Source: an uncultured Erythrobacter sp. | GTDB lineage: Bacteria; Pseudomonadota; Alphaproteobacteria; Sphingomonadales; Sphingomonadaceae | DNA length: 64,000 bases | Assembly: GCA_947488155.1 (NCBI GenBank) | Contig: CANKYK010000001.1 | Span: 806,001 to 870,000 of the forward strand | Direction of reading: 5' to 3' | In this document: positions 25,391 through 33,779 of the stretch, piece after piece | Layout: each line of letters opens with the position of its first letter | How positions within the stretch are numbered: the stretch's first letter is position 1 | Position numbers and translations under genes: made by a program | The notes under the pieces: model-generated | What the model was told of the DNA's origin: nothing | The model's input: only the letters and a program-made list of their open reading frames with translations | Databases searched by the model: none

Positions 25391-25615
25391 ATGCTGGAAA
25401 TGCGCCCCGATTGCGAGAAATGCGGCACCGATCTGCCTGCTGAGGCACCTGGTGCGTTCATCTGCAGCTTTGAATGCACGTTCTGCGCTGAGTGCGCGGA
25501 CGCGCAGGATGATCAATGCCCCAATTGCGGCGGCGAATTGATGGACCGGCCCACCCGCGCCAAGGCTCTGCAAGAGAAATATCCGCCCAGTACAGAGCGC
25601 AAGTTTAAAGGATGA
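25391..25615 (+). CDS. DUF1272 domain-containing zinc-ribbon-like protein
   Basis: A 74-residue protein of the DUF1272 family. Three Cys pairs are visible: CEKC, the CSFECTFCAEC cluster and CPNC, in the usual order of the family. These are likely to bind zinc. Function is unknown. It overlaps thiD by four bases (ATGA) and follows glmM closely, so it is the first or second gene of a glmM-DUF1272-thiD-desaturase run. Confidence 0.88.
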   Translation: MLEMRPDCEKCGTDLPAEAPGAFICSFECTFCAECADAQDDQCPNCGGELMDRPTRAKALQEKYPPSTERKFKG

Positions 25616-26430
25616 GCGAGAACACACCGCCTGCTCCGCCGCGCATTTTGGCGATTGCCGGTTCCGATTCCTCTGGCGGCGCAGGCATTCAGGCCGATAT
25701 CAAAACCATCACCATGCTGGGCGGCTATGCAATGACCGCGATCACCGCCGCGACCGCGCAAAACAGCGTGGGTGTGCAGGCGATCATGCCACTGTCTGGA
25801 GACTTTGTCGCCAAGCAGATCACCAGCTGCATCAACGATATCGGTGTCGATGCGATCAAGATCGGCATGCTGCATGACGCCGACATTATCGCCCATGTGG
25901 CGGACGCGCTGGAGCTGGTCGACAGCCTGGTGCCAGTGGTGCTGGACCCGGTTATGGTCGCAACCTCCGGGGCGACCCTGATCGCGGATGAGGCGATTGA
26001 GATCATGCGTGAACGGCTGTTCCCGCGCGCCACCATCATCACCCCGAACTTGCCAGAGCTAGAGCATCTGGTCCGCCGCAATCTTGGCGACACGCGCCTG
26101 ATCGAGGGCGCCGCCGAAGAGCTGATCCGGGCCCATGGCTGCGACGTACTGGCCAAGGGCGGGCACACAGAGGATGCGCGCATCATCGATATTCTGGTGC
26201 GCTCTGGCGAAGTTCCCAAGCACTTTGCTCAAGCCAAGATCGATACCCCCCACACGCATGGCACCGGCTGCACTTTATCATCCGCCATTGCAGTGCTGCT
26301 GGGCCACGGCCAGCCGCTCGAAAACGCGGTCCGACTCGGCCAGAGCTTTGTGAGGCAAGCAATCGAGGCGGCGCCGGGGTACGGCCTTGGCAACGGGCCT
26401 CTAGGTCATCAGGCGGTGCGCAGCCTATGA
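25612..26430 (+). CDS. thiD: bifunctional hydroxymethylpyrimidine/phosphomethylpyrimidine kinase
   Basis: A 272-residue ThiD that phosphorylates HMP to HMP-P and then HMP-PP for thiamine synthesis. Family blocks are AIAGSDSSGGAGIQADIKTI near the N-terminus (substrate loop), GGYAMTAITAATAQNS, DPVMVATSGATLI, TPNLPELEHL, and HTHGTGCTLSSAIA with the catalytic Gly-Thr-Gly-Cys anion hole. Both ends overlap neighbours by four bases, which couples it to DUF1272 and to the desaturase gene. No TPP riboswitch is visible upstream of the group. Confidence 0.95.
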   Translation: MSENTPPAPPRILAIAGSDSSGGAGIQADIKTITMLGGYAMTAITAATAQNSVGVQAIMPLSGDFVAKQITSCINDIGVDAIKIGMLHDADIIAHVADALELVDSLVPVVLDPVMVATSGATLIADEAIEIMRERLFPRATIITPNLPELEHLVRRNLGDTRLIEGAAEELIRAHGCDVLAKGGHTEDARIIDILVRSGEVPKHFAQAKIDTPHTHGTGCTLSSAIAVLLGHGQPLENAVRLGQSFVRQAIEAAPGYGLGNGPLGHQAVRSL

Positions 26431-27323
26431 TGGAGCCGGCCATCCGAGTGGATGGCCAAGGCGCCGACCCAGTGCGGGGCCGCGTACGGATCGATTGGCC
26501 AAAGGCCGTGTGGAACGCTGGTATGCTGGGCGGGACTGTGGCTGCGCTGTTCTTGGTGAGCCTGTCCACCGTCGCGCTCTTCCTGGGGCTCACCTATTTC
26601 ACACTACTGATCGGCCATAGTGTCGGGATGCACAGGATGATGATCCACCGGACGTTCAGGGCGCCCAAATGGCTCGCCAGAGCGTTGATTTATATCGGCA
26701 CCTTGGTCGGCGTTTCCGGCCCATCGGGGATCATTCGCATCCATGACACCAGAGACTGGGCCCAGCGCGAGCCGCAGTGCCATGACTTCTTCGCTCACCG
26801 CCGCTCACTGGCGCGGGATCTCGCGTGGAACCTGTTCTGCAAATTTGAATTCGAGCGCCCGCCAAGGGTGGCAATCGAGCCTGAAATCGCCGATGATCCG
26901 TTCTACCGGATGCTCGATGCGACATGGCGATTGCACCAAATCCCGCTGGCCATCGCCCTATATTGGATCGGCGGCTGGGCCTTTGTCCTATGGGGCATAT
27001 GCGCCCGTGTGTTCGTGAGCACGGCAGGCCACTGGACCATCACCTACTTCTGCCACAACCCCGGCCCCGGACGCTGGCTGGTGCGTGATGCGGGCATTCA
27101 AGCCTCCAACCTGCCCGGCCTTGGCCTCATCACCTATGGCGAGTGCTGGCATAACAATCACCATGCCTTCCCGGAATCGGCACGCATCGGCATTGAGCCG
27201 GGACAGGCCGATCCGGGCTGGTGGGTGATCGCCGGCTTGAGACGTTTGGGCCTCGCCCATGACATCGGCACCCCGCGCCAGCAGGATCGCCGCGAAGATT
27301 TGGTTGAGCGAGATCACGCTTAG
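26427..27323 (+). CDS. acyl-CoA desaturase-like membrane protein with divergent second His box
   Basis: A 298-residue membrane protein of the delta-9-type desaturase family. Box 1 is HSVGMHR (~65) and box 3 is HNNHH (~248), and both are intact. The second box, normally HRxHH, reads HDTRDWAQ (~110), followed by CHDFFAHRR. Hydrophobic segments lie at ~30-60, 85-100 and 170-200. The altered box suggests changed metal ligation or another oxidative reaction. The start overlaps thiD by four bases. A large inverted repeat lies just after the stop. Confidence 0.8.
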   Translation: MMEPAIRVDGQGADPVRGRVRIDWPKAVWNAGMLGGTVAALFLVSLSTVALFLGLTYFTLLIGHSVGMHRMMIHRTFRAPKWLARALIYIGTLVGVSGPSGIIRIHDTRDWAQREPQCHDFFAHRRSLARDLAWNLFCKFEFERPPRVAIEPEIADDPFYRMLDATWRLHQIPLAIALYWIGGWAFVLWGICARVFVSTAGHWTITYFCHNPGPGRWLVRDAGIQASNLPGLGLITYGECWHNNHHAFPESARIGIEPGQADPGWWVIAGLRRLGLAHDIGTPRQQDRREDLVERDHA

Positions 27324-27345
27324 CAATTGATAAAAATTGGCTTAA

Positions 27346-27423
27346 CCACCCGTTCCCTCCAACCCTTCCACCCGGATGATATCCCGGTAGGCTCCGGGTG
27401 GAAGGGTTGGAGGGAACGGGTGG
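27346..27423. repeat. perfect 31-bp inverted repeat (16-bp spacer)
   Basis: Arms 27346-27376 and 27393-27423 are exact reverse complements over 31 bp. The spacer (27377-27392) contains the palindrome GATATC. It sits between two convergent genes and would form a very stable hairpin in either transcript, but has no T-run on either side. It may act as a bidirectional transcript end or RNA-stabilising hairpin, or be a remnant of a small mobile repeat. Confidence 0.85.
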
Positions 27424-27449
27424 CTACGGTCAGCTTAAGGACAAAACCC

Positions 27450-28322
27450 CTAGCGGTTCAGCTCGTAAAAGTCCGAGATGTGCGACCACGCCTCATCCGC
27501 TGTTTCGCACCAATGGAACAGCTCAAGGTCTTTCTTGGAGATCGTGCCTTCCTCGGCAATTGCTTCGAAATTGACCACGCGGTTCCAGAAATCCTTGCCA
27601 AACAACAGGATCGGAATGGGCTGCATCTTGCCGGTCTGGATCAGGGTTAGCAGCTCAAAGAACTCATCAAATGTACCGAACCCGCCCGGGAAAACAGCAA
27701 CGGCACGCGCGCGCATCAGGAAGTGCATCTTGCGCAGTGCGAAATAGTGAAAATTGAGACTGAGATAGGGCGTCACATAGGAATTGGGCGCTTGCTCATG
27801 CGGCAAAATGATGTTGAGCCCGATCGATTCAGCGCCAGCATCCGAAGCCCCGCGATTGGCCGCCTCCATGATCGATGGACCGCCGCCAGAGCACACGACA
27901 AATTGCCGCTTGCCGTCTTCAACGATCCCCTTTTCTGAGACCATTTTCGCCAGCTTATGCGCCTCGGTGTAATATTTCGACTTTACCGCCAGGCTTGCCG
28001 CGACCTTCTGTTCGTACTCGCTGCTATTCTTGGCCGCCTCGACCTTCGCATCCGCTTCTTCGGGCGAAGGAATTCGGGCCGATCCGTACATCACCAGAGT
28101 GGAGCCAACGCGCGCCTCGTCCAGCAGCATTTCCGGCTTCAATAGCTCAAGCTGAAAACGCACCGGGCGCAGCTCATCACGCAGCATGAAATCGACGTCA
28201 CGAAATGCCAATTTATAGGCCGGATGTTCGGTCTGAGGTGTGTGCTCAGGTGCTTCTTCAGCAAAGCGGGTTTCCTGCTCTGCACGGTAAAACTTGCGAT
28301 CTGTGAGGTCTTTTTCAGTCAT
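27450..28322 (-). CDS. LOG family protein (TIGR00730-like, lysine decarboxylase-like fold)
   Basis: A 290-residue Rossmann-like protein of the LOG family. The signature PGGFGTFDEFFE is present, with VCSGGGPSIMEAANRGA earlier, as in nucleotide 5'-monophosphate phosphoribohydrolases that release cytokinin-like bases. It belongs to the longer bacterial group with an N-terminal extension of ~90 residues. I chose the ATG at 28322 because AAGGG lies 7 bases upstream; a TTG at 28406 opens the frame earlier. The bacterial role is probably nucleotide turnover (inference). Confidence 0.85.
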   Translation of the reverse strand: MTEKDLTDRKFYRAEQETRFAEEAPEHTPQTEHPAYKLAFRDVDFMLRDELRPVRFQLELLKPEMLLDEARVGSTLVMYGSARIPSPEEADAKVEAAKNSSEYEQKVAASLAVKSKYYTEAHKLAKMVSEKGIVEDGKRQFVVCSGGGPSIMEAANRGASDAGAESIGLNIILPHEQAPNSYVTPYLSLNFHYFALRKMHFLMRARAVAVFPGGFGTFDEFFELLTLIQTGKMQPIPILLFGKDFWNRVVNFEAIAEEGTISKKDLELFHWCETADEAWSHISDFYELNR

Positions 28323-28469
28323 ATCAATGCCCTTAGGCGCAGAGCCATGCGCGGGCAAGCCGAGCTGAGATGCGACTGAGCCGAAATCGCTCAACACCCC
28401 CTTCAAATGCTTGCCTTAGTTGATAAATCTGCGTTGCTAAGCTAACGTCTTACCCGAGGGAGCTATCAA

Positions 28470-29108
28470 TTGACCGCCAAATCAAGTTTTCCCAATTGTG
28501 TGCGAGCCTTTATGATCCTTGCATTATCAGCCTGTCTGCTGCCCGCGAATGCCGTATCGGCTCAAAGCTCGGCTGAATTAGCCGAGGCCCTTAAGGGGTT
28601 TGGATCTCAGACTAGCTTTACCTGTCAAACAAAGGCCAGTGGCATTCAAGGATGTTGGGATGTGCCTGCGTGTGGAACACTGGAGGAAACATCGCACCGG
28701 ACGATCATAGAGTTTACCGCTGACGATTTTTTCCTCACGCATTTGATCCAGTACAATGCCCGGGGCTGCAAAGACCGTGATGTCGCTTTCGTGATAACTC
28801 AAACTCCACCGGAGGAATGGAATTCTATGTACGAGATGATGGATCGCGAGATACGATCTGGTGGACGAAGGATGATCTATCAGGACATTTTTTTCAAAAT
28901 TGGCGTGGACGCGATGGCTGGCGAGACCCTCGGTTATAAACTCGAGGGCGGGCAATTGTGTTTCTTGCCGTCACAAATCACGTCGAATGACTTCTCCACA
29001 CTGAGCGATGGGCTGCTCGGCAAATGGGCGTATGAAGAAGAATACTTCTTCAGCGGGCAATATTTGCGGGACATGACAGCATGCCTCTCCAGGTCCACCC
29101 CCTTTTAA
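28470..29108 (+). CDS. secreted protein of unknown function
   Basis: A 212-residue protein with an N-terminal signal peptide (hydrophobic ~12-30, probable cut after AVSAQ). The mature part has six Cys residues (three near the start in FTCQTK, GCWDV and PACG), which suggests disulfides in the periplasm. I recognise no domain. The start is a TTG at 28470 with GAGGGAG about 10 bases upstream; no ATG fits. It may be less conserved than its neighbours. Confidence 0.6.
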   Translation: MTAKSSFPNCVRAFMILALSACLLPANAVSAQSSAELAEALKGFGSQTSFTCQTKASGIQGCWDVPACGTLEETSHRTIIEFTADDFFLTHLIQYNARGCKDRDVAFVITQTPPEEWNSMYEMMDREIRSGGRRMIYQDIFFKIGVDAMAGETLGYKLEGGQLCFLPSQITSNDFSTLSDGLLGKWAYEEEYFFSGQYLRDMTACLSRSTPF

Positions 29109-29221
29109 CGGATACCGAGAACCAACACCCCGCGCCGCTTGCCCTAAGGCGCGCTATCCGTTAGTTTTCTTTTCAGGTCCTCGCGAGAATATGCGCGCGA
29201 GAGGAAAAGAAAGAGTTGAGT

Positions 29222-30451
29222 ATGGCGGATCTGTCTCCGCCGGACGGTTTTAAAAAGGCTGGCAGAAAAAGGGGACGCAAGTCCGGTAAAGTAGCCGATT
29301 TTCGCTACAAACGCGCCCACCAGCCCAATGAAAGCAAGCACCCCGCCCATGGCCGGCCGGGTGAGCATTCTCGCGGCAATCGCGCGGATGGCCGATCACA
29401 TCGCCCCAATGAAGCATACGCTGCGCTCGACCTCGGCACAAACAATTGCCGGCTTTTGATCGCGCGCCCTTCTGGCAAGGATTTTACCGTCATTGACGCG
29501 TTTAGCCGGGTGGTGAAACTGGGTGAAGACCTCGCCAGCACTGGCCGCCTGTCTGACGAGGCGATGGACCGCGCGCTGGGCGCGCTGTCGATTTGCGCGG
29601 ACAAGCTGCGCCGCCGCAAAGTTCGCTTGGCACGCTCGGTCGCCACAGAAGCCTGCCGCAGGGCCAGCAATGGTGCCGATTTCATCGAACGCGTGCGGCA
29701 GGAAACCGGCATTGTGCTCGACATTATCAGCGCAGAAGAAGAAGCACGGCTCGCGGTTCTCGGCTGCCATATCCTGCTGGAGCAAGGTCATGGACCAGCG
29801 GTCATCTTCGACATTGGCGGCGGCTCAACCGAGCTTGTGCTGCTGGAACCGGGCGGCAAAGTCCCGCGCATTATCGACTGGCAAAGCGTGCCCTGGGGCG
29901 TTGTCTCGCTGACCGATACGGTCAGGCGCGGGGCCAACACGGCAGAAGGTAGAGCCACGCGTTATCAAGAGATGCGCCGCCGCGTATCCGAAAGTTTCGC
30001 CCCATTTGCTGAGCGCATCAGCGAGGCCGCCGCGCATGATGATATCCGCCTGCTCGGCACCAGCGGCACAGTTACAACCCTCGCCAGCCTGCATCTTGAG
30101 CTGCCACATTATGATCGCAAGGCCGTTGACGGTCTGATCGTGCCATCTCGCTCAATGCGCGACATCAGCACGCGGCTTTCCACCATGTCGCCGGAGGAGC
30201 GCAGCGAGCTGCCCTGTATTGGCAATGACCGGGCCGATCTGGTGGTTGCGGGATGCGCGATCTTGGAATCGATCCTCGACCTGTGGCCGGCAAGCTGCCT
30301 GGGCGTGGCGGACCGGGGCATTCGCGAAGGCATTTTGCGCAGCCTGATGGCCGCCGAACGAGATGGAGAACGCAGCATGCGTGCCTTGCAAAAAATACGC
30401 GCGGGCGAGGTTCCAGTCGCTGGTGAAGCCGCCAAAAGCGGCGAGCAATAG
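29222..30451 (+). CDS. Ppx/GppA family phosphatase
   Basis: A 409-residue protein of the exopolyphosphatase/guanosine pentaphosphate phosphatase family (ASKHA fold). A basic, low-complexity N-terminal region of ~60 residues precedes the first phosphate loop YAALDLGTNNCRLLIA. Other blocks are ARSVATEACRRASN, SAEEEARLAVLG, and the second phosphate loop VIFDIGGGSTELVLL, then LGTSGTVTTLA. It may degrade polyphosphate or pppGpp. The ATG at 29222 is chosen over the TTG at 29216. rlmE follows after 3 bp, so the two form an operon. Confidence 0.9.
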   Translation: MADLSPPDGFKKAGRKRGRKSGKVADFRYKRAHQPNESKHPAHGRPGEHSRGNRADGRSHRPNEAYAALDLGTNNCRLLIARPSGKDFTVIDAFSRVVKLGEDLASTGRLSDEAMDRALGALSICADKLRRRKVRLARSVATEACRRASNGADFIERVRQETGIVLDIISAEEEARLAVLGCHILLEQGHGPAVIFDIGGGSTELVLLEPGGKVPRIIDWQSVPWGVVSLTDTVRRGANTAEGRATRYQEMRRRVSESFAPFAERISEAAAHDDIRLLGTSGTVTTLASLHLELPHYDRKAVDGLIVPSRSMRDISTRLSTMSPEERSELPCIGNDRADLVVAGCAILESILDLWPASCLGVADRGIREGILRSLMAAERDGERSMRALQKIRAGEVPVAGEAAKSGEQ

Positions 30452-30454
30452 GCG

Positions 30455-31129
30455 ATGACGCGATCGGGCCGCGACCCTGAAAAGCGGGTGCGAAAATCGC
30501 GCAAGCGCACGGCATCTTCCACCCGCTGGCTAGAGCGTCAGTTGAACGATCCCTATGTCAAAAAGGCCAAGGCAGACGGCTATCGCAGCCGCGCGGCCTA
30601 TAAGCTGATCGAGCTAGACGAGCGCTTTGCCCTAATCCGGGGCGCCAAGCGCGTCGTTGATTTGGGGATTGCACCCGGCGGCTGGGCACAAGTGGTACGC
30701 AAGCAAGCACCGCGCGCCGCAATTGTCGGGATCGACCTGCTGCCAACCGAGCCGATTGAAGGCGTCGCGATCCTAGAGATGGATTTCATGGCCGATCACG
30801 CGCCCGCTGCTTTGCAAGCGGAGCTGGACGGCAAGCCCGATCTGGTGATGTCGGATATGGCGGCCAACACGGTGGGCCATAAACAGACCGACCATTTACG
30901 CACGATGGGGCTGGTTGAGGCGGCGGCATGGTTTGCCACGGAAAACCTGGAGGAAGGCGGCACCTTCATCGCCAAGGTGCTTGCAGGCGGTACGGACACC
31001 GATTTGCTCAACCTACTCAAGAAGCATTTTAAGAGCGTAAAGCATGCCAAACCCCCGGCAAGCCGCAAGGGATCATCAGAATGGTATGTGGTCGCTCAGG
31101 GATTTAAGCCCGGCACGGAGGCCGGCTAA
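30455..31129 (+). CDS. rlmE: 23S rRNA (uridine-2'-O)-methyltransferase RlmE
   Basis: A 224-residue RlmE/FtsJ that methylates the 2'-OH of U2552 of 23S rRNA, using SAM. The K-D-K-E tetrad is visible: Lys in RAAYKLIELDE, Asp in LVMSDMAAN, Lys in FIAKVLAGG, and Glu in SSEWYVVAQGF. The SAM loop is VVDLGIAPGGWAQVV. A basic N-terminal tail precedes it. It lies 3 bp after the Ppx/GppA gene, a pairing common in alphaproteobacteria. Confidence 0.94.
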   Translation: MTRSGRDPEKRVRKSRKRTASSTRWLERQLNDPYVKKAKADGYRSRAAYKLIELDERFALIRGAKRVVDLGIAPGGWAQVVRKQAPRAAIVGIDLLPTEPIEGVAILEMDFMADHAPAALQAELDGKPDLVMSDMAANTVGHKQTDHLRTMGLVEAAAWFATENLEEGGTFIAKVLAGGTDTDLLNLLKKHFKSVKHAKPPASRKGSSEWYVVAQGFKPGTEAG

Positions 31130-31184
31130 AGCCTGATAGAAAGACAGACGTAGCGCCGCCTAACGCATGCGAGGCGCTAAGCGC

Positions 31185-31838
31185 TTATTCTGCGGTCGCT
31201 TCTTCTATCTCAGCAGCTGCGTTTTGCTCAGCTTCCGCTTCTGCAACTTCGCCTGCTTCACCTTCGGCTGCATCTTCCTCGCCGCTCTCATCAGCCACCG
31301 CTTCGACATAAGCTGGTACCTCTAGGCTAGAGCCGAGCGAGTTCATATAGACCGCAACAGCGGCGCGGTCTTCAATCTTCGACAGGCCAGCAAAGCTCAT
31401 TTTGGTGCCATCGGCAAAGCCGCGCGGGCTCTTCAACCAGGCATCCATTGTATCCCAATCCCACACGCCGTCTTTGCTGGAAAGCGCAGAACTATAGGCG
31501 AAGCCAGCAACGCTCTTGCCAATCGGCTTACCCATAATGCCGTAGATATTGGGACCAACGCCGTTCGCACCACCTTGATCAACCGTGTGACAGGCCGAGC
31601 ATTTGGCGAACACTTGTGCGCCTTTTTCGACGGTGGTCTCCGTCATATTCAGCGCCTCAGTCATGGTCATTTCAGCCTCAGCGGTATCTTCCACCACGCC
31701 TTCAATCTCATAGCCCAATTGCTCAGGGCGCTGCGGATTGTCAGCATGGAAATACTTCCCACTCAAAATCGAGAAGCCCAGCGCGATAATGCCTGCAAAC
31801 AGCACCCAGCCAGCGGCGGTGTTAAAACGATCATCCAT
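31185..31838 (-). CDS. membrane-anchored class I cytochrome c with acidic tail
   Basis: A 217-residue protein. One N-terminal membrane anchor (~8-26) is followed by a cytochrome c domain with the haem site KCSACHTVD (~80) and the Met ligand region [11 protein letters not shown]. The sequence [21 protein letters not shown] is typical of the cytochrome c2/c552-like membrane group (CycM type), which carries electrons from the bc1 complex to oxidases. The last ~45 residues are almost entirely Ala and Glu, an unusual acidic tail. It is convergent with rlmE and divergent from pheA. Confidence 0.9.
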   Translation of the reverse strand: MDDRFNTAAGWVLFAGIIALGFSILSGKYFHADNPQRPEQLGYEIEGVVEDTAEAEMTMTEALNMTETTVEKGAQVFAKCSACHTVDQGGANGVGPNIYGIMGKPIGKSVAGFAYSSALSSKDGVWDWDTMDAWLKSPRGFADGTKMSFAGLSKIEDRAAVAVYMNSLGSSLEVPAYVEAVADESGEEDAAEGEAGEVAEAEAEQNAAAEIEEATAE

Positions 31839-32005
31839 GGTGAATTGAGATCCGGTAATCTTGCTATGGTCAAAGTTGAGGCCGCTCTAATCGCCGATGC
31901 CCTTTGGTGCAAGAGTGATCGCAGCATTACGCATTGCAGCAAATGCAAGCGGCCCCAAGAGCGAGCTTGCGAGTGGGCCGCTCCCTCTCTAGCAAGCGTG
32001 GCTGT

Positions 32006-32905
32006 ATGCACAGTTTTCCCGCTCCTGCCCTCGCAATTGTTGAAACCATGCGCGCCGCCGCCGCTAAGCAGCCTGAGCGCGCGATTGCATTTCAAGGATC
32101 GCCGGGCGCAAATTCGCACCGCGCCGCGACCGAAGCAGCAGCAGACTATCTGCCGCTGCCCTGCTTCAGCTTTGAAGATGCACTGGAGGCAGTGAAAGAC
32201 GGGCGGGCGGCCCGGGCAATCATCCCGATTGAAAATTCGCAGCACGGCCGGGTTGCCGACATCCATTTCCTGCTGCCGGAAAGCGGCCTGTCGATTGTTG
32301 GCGAATATTTCATGCCGATCAATCACGCGCTGATGGGGCTGGGCAGCGGGCCATTCGAAGCTGCCTACAGTCACCCGCAAGCACTTGGTCAATCACGCTT
32401 TTTCCTGCGTGAACGCGGCATTGTTCCGCTAAGCTATGCCGACACGGCGGGGGCCGCCGCCTTTGTTTCGGAGCGCGGCGATCCTAAGTTGGGCGCGATT
32501 GCTCCGGCGATTGCAGCTGAGCTTTACGGTCTCGAAATCGCTCAGCACAATGTCGAGGACAGCGCGGACAATATGACCCGCTTTGTGATTTTGGCCGAGA
32601 CGCCAGAACGCGACGAAACGCTGGGCGGCAGCGAGGCGATCACAACTTTTGTGTTTGAAGTCAAAAACATCCCCGCCGCGCTCTACAAAGCGATGGGCGG
32701 TTTCGCGACGAACGGCGTCAATATGACCAAGTTGGAAAGCTATCAAAAGGGCACGAGTTTCTCTGCAACCGCTTTTTACGCTGATATTCTGGGCGCGCCG
32801 GGTGATCCGGCGGTGGACCGGGCACTGGAAGAACTCGCGTTTCATTCCAAAGAATTGCGGATTTTGGGCACCTATAAACAGGGCCGCGCCCGCCAAATTA
32901 CTTAG
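32006..32905 (+). CDS. pheA: prephenate dehydratase
   Basis: A 299-residue monofunctional prephenate dehydratase that makes phenylpyruvate for phenylalanine. The catalytic domain starts AIAFQGSPGANSH and contains PIENSQHGRVADI and the TRF motif NMTRFVIL with the catalytic Thr. A C-terminal ACT domain (~210-285) carries GVNMTKLESYQKG, where the usual ESRP is ESYQ, so phenylalanine feedback binding may differ. I chose the ATG at 32006; the frame opens 24 codons earlier in sequence that looks non-coding. Confidence 0.93.
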   Translation: MHSFPAPALAIVETMRAAAAKQPERAIAFQGSPGANSHRAATEAAADYLPLPCFSFEDALEAVKDGRAARAIIPIENSQHGRVADIHFLLPESGLSIVGEYFMPINHALMGLGSGPFEAAYSHPQALGQSRFFLRERGIVPLSYADTAGAAAFVSERGDPKLGAIAPAIAAELYGLEIAQHNVEDSADNMTRFVILAETPERDETLGGSEAITTFVFEVKNIPAALYKAMGGFATNGVNMTKLESYQKGTSFSATAFYADILGAPGDPAVDRALEELAFHSKELRILGTYKQGRARQIT

Positions 32906-33005
32906 GCGATTCGCCAAATTCGCGGGCCAAGGGTCACGCACACACCCAATTGTTTAAGGATCGGGTGTTGCGCCCTGCAGCGCCCCGTGCCACGAACATG
33001 CCCAC

Positions 33006-33779
33006 ATGACGAGCGTAACAGGGACCAATTCAGGGCCAATAGAGGCCCCCGGCGATGGCTCTGCTGTTGGCGCAGACGATGCGGCGCTCAATCCCATCAA
33101 CAGCGCGGATGCACCCGGTAGTTGGCAGGAACTGCGCAGTGATAGTGATATTCAATTTGAACAGATTGAAATCCCTCCTATCCCACCGCGCGAACCGGGC
33201 CGATTTGAAGAAGCGCTGCAAAGCCTGGCTGATTTCTTCAGCCCGCTTGGCGGTATGTTCGGAGGCGCATGGCCGATCTTGCGATGGGTGTTTCTGGCGC
33301 TGCTGATCGCGGCGGTATTGTTCATTATCTGGCGCATGTTTGGCCCGTTGACTGGATTGCGCGCGCGCATAGCCGAAGCGGAAGAAGAGATTGAATGGCA
33401 GCCGGACCGCGCGCAGTCGCTGGCCCTGCTGGAGGATGCAGACAAGCTCGCCGCCGACGGGCGTTATGACGAGGCGGTACACCTGCTGCTGCAACGCAGT
33501 GTCGGGCAAATCGCATCTGCACGGCCGGATTGGGTGGTCCCGTCCAGCACCGCGCGCGAACTGGCGGCATTGCCTGCCCTCTCGGACGCGGCCCGCGCCG
33601 CCTTTCGCACTATCGCAGAGCGGGTGGAGCAAAGCCTGTTTGCCCTGCGCTCGCTCGATGCTGGTGATTGGGAGGCCGCCCGCAAAGCCTATGCCGATTT
33701 CGCCTTGGCCAAGATCGAAGGCAGCCATCAAAAGCGCAATTTGATTGACCGCGACGCCGCGGCAGAGGCGGGCGCATGA
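33006..33779 (+). CDS. DUF4129-type membrane protein, first gene of MoxR operon
   Basis: A 257-residue protein with one transmembrane helix (~88-110, ILRWVFLALLIAAVLFIIW), a polar Pro-rich N-terminal part, and a helical C-terminal domain (~130-240) with YDEAVHLLLQRSVGQIA and LARELAAL-like segments, as in DUF4129 proteins. The C-terminal domain is predicted to be cytoplasmic. Its stop overlaps the next start (ATGA at 33776). It opens a seven-gene chain running to 40279. Its role is probably in a membrane complex assembled with the MoxR ATPase (inference). Confidence 0.8.
   Translation: MTSVTGTNSGPIEAPGDGSAVGADDAALNPINSADAPGSWQELRSDSDIQFEQIEIPPIPPREPGRFEEALQSLADFFSPLGGMFGGAWPILRWVFLALLIAAVLFIIWRMFGPLTGLRARIAEAEEEIEWQPDRAQSLALLEDADKLAADGRYDEAVHLLLQRSVGQIASARPDWVVPSSTARELAALPALSDAARAAFRTIAERVEQSLFALRSLDAGDWEAARKAYADFALAKIEGSHQKRNLIDRDAAAEAGA

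Noticed and set aside
25591..25612. Search for a TPP riboswitch before thiD
   Set aside because: thiD starts inside the DUF1272 gene with no leader, and nothing like a THI-box is visible before DUF1272 either.
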